DNA of 64,000 nucleotides from Dictyobacter formicarum. Lineage in GTDB: Bacteria > Chloroflexota > Ktedonobacteria > Ktedonobacterales > Ktedonobacteraceae. The DNA is taken from positions 372,001 through 436,000 of the forward strand of contig NZ_BNJJ01000004.1 of assembly GCF_016587435.1 (NCBI RefSeq), read 5' to 3'. The position numbers were made by a program, and so were the translations under genes. Below, piece after piece: positions 57,259 to 64,000 of this stretch. The notes beneath the pieces are model-generated. The model made no database searches, was not told where the DNA came from, and saw only the letters and a list, made by a program, of their open reading frames with translations. Every line of letters begins with the position of its first letter. The first letter of the stretch is position 1.

Positions 57259-58365
57259 ATGGCGAACGCACGTGATCTCCGCGAAGTCCGTAAAAGTTGT
57301 AGCCGCTCAATTGCGGGTCATTATCATTATGCTCAGACACTGCCGCAGATTTTGCACGAGCTGGCTGATTCGGCGCAGCCTGAGGAGGCTCCCGATGTGT
57401 ACGGGCAGGGTAAGCTTATTAATGATTTTGAGGCCGAGGTCGCCCAGTTGCTGGGCAAAGAAGCCGCTGTTTTTATGCCCAGCGGAACTATGTGTCAGCA
57501 GATTGCGTTACGTATCTGGACCGATCGTCGACATCTGCCACGCGTCGGTTTTCATCCCACGGCACATCTGGAAATACATGAATTTCAGGCCCCTCGGCGT
57601 CTGCATGGTCTGCAAACGGTGTTGATTGGCTCGCCATACCAGTTGATGACGCTAGAAGATTTACAGGCAGTCAAAGAGCCATTGGGTGCGCTCCTGTTGG
57701 AGCTGCCGCAGCGCGAGATTGGTGGTCAACTACCTGCCTGGGATGAACTGACGGCCATTACCGGCTGGGCCCGAGAGCGCAATATTGCCCTCCATCTAGA
57801 TGGCGCACGTCTCTGGGAATGCAAGCCCTATTATCAGCGTGACTATGCTGAAATCGCTGGCCTCTTCGATAGTGTCTATGTCTCTTTCTATAAGAGCCTG
57901 GGTGGTATCTCCGGGGCTGTGCTGACAGGACCGGCCGATGTCATTGACGAGGCGCGCATCTGGCAGCGCCGACAGGGCGGTAACCTTTACCAACTCTATC
58001 CCTATGTGCTGGCGGCACGCAAAGGATTGGCCGAGCGCCTGGAGCGCATGGAAGCCTATCATCAGAAAGCCAAAGCGATCGCGGCCGCTTTATCAGCTTT
58101 TCCCCAGATCGAGATCATGCCTGCGGTGCCCCAGACACACATGATGCATATCTTTATCCGTGGCGAACGCGAACGGCTGAACGCAGCCGCGCTGGAGGTT
58201 GCTGAAGAGAGTGGAACCTGGCTCTTTGGCGGTCTGGCTCCTACGCAGATACCTGTCTATCAAAAATTTGAACTTTCAGTTGGAGATGCTTCACTCGATG
58301 TTAGTAATGAAGATATTGTCGCCTTATTCCAGCAACTTTTCAACAAGGTAGAGCAGCAGTCGTAA
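57259..58365 (+). CDS. Threonine aldolase-like PLP enzyme (beta-eliminating lyase family)
   Basis: A 368-residue fold-type I PLP enzyme of the low-specificity threonine aldolase family, which splits threonine or allo-threonine into glycine and acetaldehyde. The substrate-site region is QGKLINDFEAEVAQLLGKEAAVFMPSGTMCQQIAL. The PLP-binding Asp is in IALHLDGARLWECK, and the Schiff-base Lys is in SVYVSFYKSLGGISGAVL, where the family usually has SK-G-L-G-A-P-V-G; the S-F-Y-K form occurs in a subgroup of uncertain specificity. PSGTM and the GxN-like sequences support the fold. It is a single gene after AT-rich flanking sequence. Another amino acid substrate cannot be excluded. Confidence 0.88.
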   Translation: MANARDLREVRKSCSRSIAGHYHYAQTLPQILHELADSAQPEEAPDVYGQGKLINDFEAEVAQLLGKEAAVFMPSGTMCQQIALRIWTDRRHLPRVGFHPTAHLEIHEFQAPRRLHGLQTVLIGSPYQLMTLEDLQAVKEPLGALLLELPQREIGGQLPAWDELTAITGWARERNIALHLDGARLWECKPYYQRDYAEIAGLFDSVYVSFYKSLGGISGAVLTGPADVIDEARIWQRRQGGNLYQLYPYVLAARKGLAERLERMEAYHQKAKAIAAALSAFPQIEIMPAVPQTHMMHIFIRGERERLNAAALEVAEESGTWLFGGLAPTQIPVYQKFELSVGDASLDVSNEDIVALFQQLFNKVEQQS

Positions 58366-58428
58366 GCGTAAGCCAAAAGATCATTCAGGGTGGATGAATT
58401 AATCTAACATTAGTGAAAGTGAACGACA

Positions 58429-58660
58429 ATGACAGACAAACCAGAAGAGATGGAAGAGCAATTTTTTTTCTCCCCTACAGCGTGAAGGTGAAGATAATGA
58501 GCAGCGTATCGCTCGCTTGCTCCGCGCAGGAAGCGTGCATGAATTGATACTGGAGGCCCACTACTGGCTCGGGTATTATCAATGGCACGAGGATGCGGAT
58601 GAAGCGCTGCCGACTGCCATGCTGCTTTTAGAATGTGCCTCTGAGAAAACGGTAGCCTGA
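58429..58660 (+). pseudogene. 76-residue protein gene with a homopolymer frameshift
   Basis: ATG 58429 opens a frame with sense codons (MTDKPEEMEEQ) as far as a run of eight T. Read straight on it stops after 18 residues. If the run is seven T (one less), the next frame continues as SPLQREGEDNEQRIARLLRA, then GSVHELILEAHYWLGYYQWH and ends at TGA 58658. That protein has helical, acidic and coding-like character, so the gene is probably real, with a slipped T-run. It lies between the aldolase and the histidine kinase. I know no function for it. A true phase-variable tract is possible; an error in sequencing is more likely. Confidence 0.5.
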
Positions 58661-58808
58661 TAGACGAATGGCTCGATGCATCATCATGCATCGAGCCATT
58701 TATTATTTTTTAAACAAGCGGGCGCTGTGGTGAAGCAAAAGCAGCTGTGCTATACTTCAGTGCAAACAATGGTGAATCTTTGATGGAACTCAAGGAGGAG
58801 TACTATTC

Positions 58809-61538
58809 ATGCTTCATTTCGTGCGCCGCTCATTGTTGATGCAACTGCTCAGTGTGTATCTGCTCTTTATGTTGATTGTGCTGGTTGGCGGCTTAGCAGT
58901 GAATAGTGTGGTTGAGCAGCAATTGCGCAGCGATGTCCAGGCCTCAGATCAAGCGCTGGCGCAGGAGATTGCCTTAGAGACCAATTTGCAGATCCGCGAT
59001 GCGGAGAGCTCGTTAGCTGCGCTCGGCAAGCAGGTAGACCAGACTTCTGATACGCAAGAAATTGCTAATACCTTCCGCACCTATAAACTTTCGCGTCCCG
59101 ATGTGGATCATGTTTATTGGTTAGATCCGGTTGGCGTCTTGCAAGTGACCTGGCCGATAAACAGCGCGGCCCTCAATACTGAATTCTCTCCTCCTGATGT
59201 CGTACAACGAGCCCGTATGTCGGTTGGTCCGGTTTTTGAAGTAGGGATAGCGGTTGAGACCACCTTTAATGCCGGCGTGATTATCGCGCAGCCGATGCGC
59301 CTCTCCGATGGTCGCCTGGTTGGCATCGTCGCGGTCAGTATTTCACTGGTTGAGCTGAGCGAGCCTCTGATTGCTGTCGTCAATGCCCAGCAGCAGCAGG
59401 GGCGGCACCTGATGATCAACGTCATTGATAGTCGCGGCGTTCTCGTCGCAACCCCGCAGCGTCAGCGTATCCTGCAGACCGTGCTGGATGAGTTGCCAGG
59501 TGCCGAACAGGCCCTGCATAATCATGTAGCTTCACAGATTGGACGTGGGCAGGATGGTCAGGATTGGCTGTTTAGCGCCGTACCTATCTCGGACGCGGAT
59601 TGGGCTGTCGTGGTGCAGCGACCAGCGGAAGAAGCGTTATCTGTCGTCGCGCAATTCCATCTCTGGTTACTGACCGCTATCGTCCTCTTTGCTTGTGGCG
59701 GACTCTTGTTCTGGCTGATTTTATTGGGCCGGGTTATTCGTCCACTGCATACGCTGGCCCGCCAGCATCAGGCCCTCCCCTCCTCAAAGCTTGCTATTCC
59801 AATGGATACGACCATTCTGGCCGCCCGTGGCGATGAGGTGGGCGCGCTGGCCCGCTCGCTGGTGCGTCTGGAGCTCGATGGCCTGGAGAAGCTGGGCGAG
59901 TTACGCACGCTGCTGGAAACCTCAAATGCCGTGGTAGGTTCATTGGAGCCGCACGCGGTCGTTAGAAAAATCATTCGTGAGGCGCGCCGACTGGTGGATG
60001 TGCAAGCCGCGGCAGTACTGCTGCCCGATAATCAGGGCATCCTGCGCGTACTGGTCAGTGATGGGCATAGCGAACACTACGATCGAGAGCTGGCGCTGAC
60101 CCCTGAACATATCAGCTCCGCTCCCGTGGTCGCTCTTCGTGATGGCGCGCCAGTACAAAAATTATTAGGTCCTGGGACCGCCTCGTTTTCTTATGAGGAC
60201 GGTTTCAGGTCGGTGCTGGCTATCCCTATTATCAGTCGCCACGCGGGCGGAGTGGTCTTGCTGGTTCACCGCACCGAGCCACACCTGTTTAACCAGAACG
60301 AGATTGATCTGCTACTGACCTTCGCCAACTATGCGACCCTGGCCTGGGAACACGCTGTGCTCTATGAGCGCAGCGACGAGCGGCTGCACGAAGTTGCGCG
60401 GGAAAACGAACGGCTCTATCAGCATGCCGCTGAAGAGAAGCAGAAGCTGGCCGCCATCATGGAAAGTATGCATGATGGCCTGGTTTTAACAGGTATTGAC
60501 GGCATCGTTCTTTATACCAACCAGGGTGCGCGTAACCTGCTGGATCTGGGAGGCGAAAGCGTAGAGCGTTGTTCAATCACTACGCTCTACGCCGCTTTGC
60601 GCGCCAATGCGGTTGATGCGCAACAGGTGGACGCCGTGCTGACGCGGTTCGAAAATGCTGCTACGAGCGAAGCTATGGTCACGGTATCATCTCATGAACA
60701 GCGTCGCTCCCTTCACTTACGGCTCTTTGATGTCGAAGACGAGGCGGGACAGCCTATCGGGCGCGGACTACTGTTACGGGATATTACGCGCGAGCGCGAA
60801 CTGGATGAATTTAAGACTACCTTGCTGGCCGCAGTCGGCCATGAGGTGCGCACACCGTTGGCCGCGATCAAGGGTTACGTTTCGACTTTGTTGCAAGAGG
60901 ACGTTAGCTGGTCAACCGCAGACCAGCGCCACTTTCTACAAACCATCAGTAGCGAGGCCGATCGCCTGACGCAGATGGTCAAGAATCTTTTGGATCTTTC
61001 GCGCCAGGAAGCGGGCTTACTACAACTGAATCTGTCACCGACCAGTGTGCAAGATTTGTTGAAGACAGCGGTCAAGCATGAACGGCCACATTATCCAACC
61101 GCCTCAATCCAACTGCAGCTACCTGCAACTTTGCCTGAAGTCAACATTGATAGTGCGCGCATCGAAGTCGTCTTGCATAATCTCCTGTCAAATGCACTGG
61201 TGTATGGAGAGGGAACCGTGACGATTATGGTCGAGTGCCAGGTCGAGTTTGTGACGATTGCCATCTCCAATACCGGTCAGGGCATTGCGCCCGATGAATT
61301 ACCGCATATTTTTGAACGTTTTTATCGCGCCCGCTATGGACGGCAGCAGCGCCTGGGCGGTACTGGCCTGGGCCTGGCAATTAGTAAGGCCTTCGTCGAA
61401 GCCCACGGGGGCAAGATCCAGGCCGCCAGTAGCAAGCGCGTAACCACGATCACCTTTTCGTTGCCGATTGCCGTTGCTGCTACAACGGCTGAAACACTGA
61501 CTACAGACATCTCGCCAGAAGAATGGAGACGCGTATGA
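58809..61538 (+). CDS. Sensor histidine kinase with dCache, HAMP, GAF and PAS domains
   Basis: A 909-residue membrane sensor. TM1 is at residues 9-31; residues 35-285 form an extracellular dCache-like domain; TM2 is at about 290-312 (LTAIVLFACGGLLFWLILLG), with HAMP-like sequence RVIRPLHTLARQHQ after it. A GAF domain lies at about 380-530 (LVDVQAAAVLLPDNQGILR), and a PAS-like domain at about 550-660 (MHDGLVLTGIDGIVLYTNQGARNLL). The kinase core has the H-box AVGHEVRTPLAAIKGYV, N-box VLHNLLSNALVYGEG, ISNTGQGIAPDEL and GGTGLGLAISK. It is coupled by ATGA overlap to the response regulator. Ligands of the dCache domain are unknown; amino acids are common. Confidence 0.95.
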   Translation: MLHFVRRSLLMQLLSVYLLFMLIVLVGGLAVNSVVEQQLRSDVQASDQALAQEIALETNLQIRDAESSLAALGKQVDQTSDTQEIANTFRTYKLSRPDVDHVYWLDPVGVLQVTWPINSAALNTEFSPPDVVQRARMSVGPVFEVGIAVETTFNAGVIIAQPMRLSDGRLVGIVAVSISLVELSEPLIAVVNAQQQQGRHLMINVIDSRGVLVATPQRQRILQTVLDELPGAEQALHNHVASQIGRGQDGQDWLFSAVPISDADWAVVVQRPAEEALSVVAQFHLWLLTAIVLFACGGLLFWLILLGRVIRPLHTLARQHQALPSSKLAIPMDTTILAARGDEVGALARSLVRLELDGLEKLGELRTLLETSNAVVGSLEPHAVVRKIIREARRLVDVQAAAVLLPDNQGILRVLVSDGHSEHYDRELALTPEHISSAPVVALRDGAPVQKLLGPGTASFSYEDGFRSVLAIPIISRHAGGVVLLVHRTEPHLFNQNEIDLLLTFANYATLAWEHAVLYERSDERLHEVARENERLYQHAAEEKQKLAAIMESMHDGLVLTGIDGIVLYTNQGARNLLDLGGESVERCSITTLYAALRANAVDAQQVDAVLTRFENAATSEAMVTVSSHEQRRSLHLRLFDVEDEAGQPIGRGLLLRDITRERELDEFKTTLLAAVGHEVRTPLAAIKGYVSTLLQEDVSWSTADQRHFLQTISSEADRLTQMVKNLLDLSRQEAGLLQLNLSPTSVQDLLKTAVKHERPHYPTASIQLQLPATLPEVNIDSARIEVVLHNLLSNALVYGEGTVTIMVECQVEFVTIAISNTGQGIAPDELPHIFERFYRARYGRQQRLGGTGLGLAISKAFVEAHGGKIQAASSKRVTTITFSLPIAVAATTAETLTTDISPEEWRRV

Positions 61539-62287
61539 CGATGAAACCTAAACGTATCTTGCTTGCTGAAGACGAAGGCACATTGCGAGATTTTGTCAGT
61601 CGCAATCTGCGTGCCCGTGGTTTCGAAGTTCTGGAAGCCAGCAATGGTCTGGAAGCGCTGGCCGTCTGGGAACGCGAGGAGCCGCATCTATTGATTCTAG
61701 ATATTATGATGCCGCGCATGGATGGCCTGGCCGTCTGTCAGCGTGTACGCGAGCTCTCTGCCGTCCCCATTATTGTCTTAACCGCACTGGATGCCGAATA
61801 CGACAAAGTGACCGCCCTGGACCTGGGAGCGGATGACTATTTGACCAAGCCATTTGGGGTTGAGGAATTACTGGCGCGGGTGCGCGCTGTCCTGCGGCGC
61901 ACACTGGGAGATGCACAACCAAATGGTGGCGTGAAAAAATTCGGTGAGCTGGAAGTAGATTTGCCAGGACACAATATCTGGCTGCGGGGCGAGGCGGTGC
62001 GCCTATCTCGTACAGAGTTTGACTTACTGGGGGAATTGATCAGCAATGCGGGCAAGGTATTGACACACCGCACCCTGCTGCAGCGTGTCTGGGGTCCAGA
62101 ATATGGAGGAGAGGCCGAATATTTACGTGTTTACATCAACCGCCTGCGCCATAAATTAGAAACCGACCCCGCCAAACCACGCTATCTGATCACAGAACCA
62201 GGTGTTGGCTACCGCTTTGTCGCTCCAGAGATTGACCGCTCAGGAACAAAGCAAGCTATCGAAAGGAATAAGAAACACGCCCCGTAA
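61535..62287 (+). CDS. OmpR-family response regulator
   Basis: A 250-residue regulator. Start ATG 61535 overlaps the kinase stop (ATGA) and follows GGAG at 61525; an ATG at 61523 is possible. Receiver domain: the acidic pair is in LLAEDEG, the phosphoacceptor Asp in LLILDIMMPRMDG, Thr in IIVLTALDAEYD and Lys in YLTKPFGVEEL. The C-terminal winged helix is of OmpR/KdpE type (LSRTEFDLLGELISNAGKVLTHRTLLQRVWG, then EYLRVYINRLRHKLE). The pair probably controls genes nearby, such as the divergently placed importer at 62428 or others elsewhere. Confidence 0.96.
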   Translation: MTMKPKRILLAEDEGTLRDFVSRNLRARGFEVLEASNGLEALAVWEREEPHLLILDIMMPRMDGLAVCQRVRELSAVPIIVLTALDAEYDKVTALDLGADDYLTKPFGVEELLARVRAVLRRTLGDAQPNGGVKKFGELEVDLPGHNIWLRGEAVRLSRTEFDLLGELISNAGKVLTHRTLLQRVWGPEYGGEAEYLRVYINRLRHKLETDPAKPRYLITEPGVGYRFVAPEIDRSGTKQAIERNKKHAP

Positions 62288-62374
62288 ATACATTTCATCT
62301 ATCCGGCAGGGAATGTTACGTGCGAGGAGGGAGAAATCGGACGTATGAGAACGTTGGCGATCCGAGGTTACGTT

Positions 62375-62410
62375 AAAAAAGGGGATGCAGCCAACGTTGG
62401 CTGCATCCCC
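62375..62410 (-). terminator. Terminator of the minus-strand importer gene
   Basis: A perfect 30-base palindrome (arms GGGGATGCAGCCAAC and complement, 62381-62410). It is followed on the minus strand by six T (62380-62375). It ends the NMT1-like gene 17 bases after its stop. Confidence 0.85.
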
Positions 62411-62427
62411 GGTCTGTGCCATGTTAA

Positions 62428-63489
62428 TTAGCTTGCTTTGCTGGTGAATTCGTTGGTGAATGTGCTATTGAGATCGATTTGTTTGCCCTGTACCGCTTGA
62501 TTGGTCTCTTTTTCAATGTTATACACCGACTGTGGACCATCGGACGGCATATTGCCATCAGGACTGAAGATAGGTAACTGGCTCTTCAATGCCGTGACGT
62601 ACAGTGCCTTATTGCCAGCGTAGTAGTCGGCTGGCATCTTATCCGCGATCTCCTCTGCTGAATGGGTATGTATCCACTTCAATGTTTTGACGTAGGCATT
62701 GACCAGCTTCTGCGTCACATCTTTGTGGCTATTCACATAATCATTCTTCATAAAGAGACAGATAAAAGGATATGAACCATTGAGGGCGGCCTGCGTTGAC
62801 TGCGGTGTACGCAGGTCTGTCAACACTTTGCCGACACCACTGGATAGCAGGCGAGAGATGGTCGGCTCTGTGGTCATGCCTGCGTCGATGCGACCCTGCT
62901 GCATGGCGGCAATGAAGGTGTCGCCTGCGCCAACCGGCAAGAAATGAGCCTCGCTCTGCGCGATACCGGCGTTGTGCAGCAACGCAATGGTCAGGGTCTG
63001 GGTACCAGAACCAAGCTCCGTCACGCCCAGGTTTTTGCCCTTGAGGTCTTTGATCGATTTAATGCTGCCAGCCTCTTTGGTTGAGACCATCTCAGCTTCA
63101 CCCGGTGCGATATCCAATTGAACGACGCACTGCATCTGTTTACCAGCCGCTTGCAGTTCAATGGTATGGTTGTAAGAGCCAGAGCCAGCATCTACCTGGC
63201 CGGCCAGGACCGAGTCCTCTGAAGATTGACCGGATGCCTCATCGATGAGGGTAACGTCCAGGCCTTCCTGATCAAAATATCCCAGCTGTTTTGTGAGCAT
63301 ATTAGGTAGATAGATTTGTTTGCTGAGACCACCAACCATGATGGAGAGATGGGTTTTCGCGCCAGTGGTACCACCGCCGCCAGTGCTGCTCTTGCTTGAT
63401 GAACTACTGGTGTCGTTTCCGCAAGAACTGAGAACGAGGATCAAAATAATACCAATCAGCAGGCAAAGTTGTTGCTTCCGTGTCTTCAT
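62428..63489 (-). CDS. ABC transporter solute-binding lipoprotein, NMT1/SsuA type
   Basis: A 353-residue binding protein. The N-terminus has a hydrophobic stretch and lipobox LSSC (residues 20-23), followed by a serine/glycine linker. The mature protein shows the sulfonate/nitrate/thiamine-precursor pattern: LTKQLGYFDQEGLDVTLI, LAGQVDAGSGSYNHTIEL, IKDLKGKNLGVTELGSGTQTL, AAMQQGRIDAGMTTEPTISRL. Its ligand is not evident. A permease gene on the same strand begins upstream at about 64000 and ends 166 bases before this gene, so they form an operon that continues beyond the window. Direct repeats AATAGCAAATAGCAAATAGC (63602-63622) lie between them. Confidence 0.9.
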   Translation of the reverse strand: MKTRKQQLCLLIGIILILVLSSCGNDTSSSSSKSSTGGGGTTGAKTHLSIMVGGLSKQIYLPNMLTKQLGYFDQEGLDVTLIDEASGQSSEDSVLAGQVDAGSGSYNHTIELQAAGKQMQCVVQLDIAPGEAEMVSTKEAGSIKSIKDLKGKNLGVTELGSGTQTLTIALLHNAGIAQSEAHFLPVGAGDTFIAAMQQGRIDAGMTTEPTISRLLSSGVGKVLTDLRTPQSTQAALNGSYPFICLFMKNDYVNSHKDVTQKLVNAYVKTLKWIHTHSAEEIADKMPADYYAGNKALYVTALKSQLPIFSPDGNMPSDGPQSVYNIEKETNQAVQGKQIDLNSTFTNEFTSKAS

Positions 63490-63655
63490 ATGCCTTGTTA
63501 TCTCCTATCTGAGATGATATGCATCGACAGTGATCACATATGTACAGAGTGTATGCCGCCTCAAGTGAGGTCGGGATGGGGCATCTTTATGGGCATTTGT
63601 ATAATAGCAAATAGCAAATAGCATCGATGTGTTCAGGTAGTTCGGCTCTCCTTTC

Positions 63656-64000
63656 TTAGATTGAGATATCGTTGACGGTTGAGGTGGGACGCCAGGTGAT
63701 CAAGCGATTTTCGAGTGCTGTGACCAGTGCTTCTGTGATCAATGCCAGGACAGCCAGAATGACCATGGCGGCAAAAACTCCATTAGCATTAAATGTACCC
63801 TGCGCGGTCTGAATCATCAGGCCAATACCCTGGGTCGCACCCAGAAATTCGCCGACGACGGCGCCTACCAGTGCGAAGCTAAAGCTGGTATGCAGGCTGG
63901 CTATGATCCATGTCAGGGCAGATGGAATAATAACATCAATAGAGAGTTGGCGTGAGTTGGCTCCAAGGATGCGCGCATTAGCTAACAGGTTGCGATCAAC
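63656..64000 (-). CDS. ABC transporter permease, TauC/SsuC type (partial)
   Basis: Reading the minus strand from the window edge gives 114 codons in one frame ending at TAA 63656-63658; the 5' part lies outside the window. The visible piece is the C-terminal end of a BPD-type permease: NARILGANSRQLSIDVIIPSALTWIIASL fits the end of the EAA loop, then LHTSFSFALVGAVVGEFLGATQGIGLMIQTA and a last hydrophobic helix AAMVILAVLALITEALVTALE, with the tail NRLITWRPTS. It pairs with the NMT1-type binding protein at 62428. Confidence 0.9.
   Translation of the reverse strand, partial: VDRNLLANARILGANSRQLSIDVIIPSALTWIIASLHTSFSFALVGAVVGEFLGATQGIGLMIQTAQGTFNANGVFAAMVILAVLALITEALVTALENRLITWRPTSTVNDISI

Noticed and set aside
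1..64000. tRNA, rRNA, CRISPR array or intact insertion sequence
   Set aside because: No cloverleaf, rRNA segment, regular repeat-spacer array or transposase was recognised on either strand.

Overview
The window looks like a chromosomal segment of a filamentous or spore-forming Chloroflexota of the Ktedonobacteria type (Ktedonobacter/Thermogemmatispora relatives). This is inferred from gene content: a hyp maturation cluster of the kind that accompanies high-affinity [NiFe]-hydrogenases, many PadR, MarR and ECF regulators, TPR proteins, lipoprotein solute-binding proteins, and long palindromes between genes. No rRNA, tRNA, CRISPR array, prophage or intact transposase was seen.

Layout. 1-6971 (+) is the distal part of a [NiFe]-hydrogenase maturation operon: two conserved accessory proteins, the endopeptidase, a 39-residue membrane peptide, hypA, hypB, then a tandem hypC-SIS / hypC-like-SIS pair, hypD and hypE. 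The structural subunits and hypF would lie upstream. 7014-9194 (-) holds a DHFR-like reductase and an AT-rich MFS exporter. 9789-12955 (-) is a three-gene carbohydrate catabolic operon (TIM-barrel isomerase, DUF993, Gfo/Idh/MocA). 13327-18059 carries heme A synthase, a PhyH dioxygenase with a TIM-barrel isomerase, an S66 peptidase and a MarR regulator. 18711-27525 holds an RRM protein, a PadR / permease-prefix-PP2C pair, a DinB-TPR protein, a GMC oxidoreductase, a cupin, a nucleotidyltransferase, a Nudix hydrolase and a phenylacetate-CoA ligase. 27861-29515 (+) is an actin-like ATPase with a proline-rich partner.

29853-44563 is the most notable block, a complete-looking phosphonate region. 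A C-P lyase operon on the minus strand (phnC-E-D-G-H-I-J-K-L-M, a hexapeptide transferase and a second phnM) is flanked by a phosphonatase-like HAD gene and by a divergent regulator. That regulator fuses an N-terminal PhnD-like phosphonate-binding domain to a LacI-type HTH and a LacI sensor domain. The same palindrome, TGCGTAAAGCTTTACGCA, lies at the start of the predicted promoters of both the phn operon and the HAD gene, so one regulator probably controls uptake, C-P lyase and HAD together. phnC carries a one-base frameshift in a homopolymer.

44664-48460 (+) is a leader-controlled ABC importer (tandem permease and an ATPase with an AAA-associated C-terminal domain). 48525-51479 is an aminotransferase / MocR divergon. 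51529-56871 holds a GNAT acetyltransferase, a frameshifted small membrane protein beside a fold-back repeat, an ECF42-like sigma factor with its DGPF partner, a TPR protein and a decayed MalT-type regulator. 57259-64000 holds a threonine-aldolase-like enzyme, a two-component system, and the start of an NMT1/SsuA-type importer that leaves the window.

Three genes (phnC, the small membrane protein, and a 76-residue protein at 58429) are broken by single-base changes in homopolymer runs. This points to sequencing error as at least as likely as real decay.
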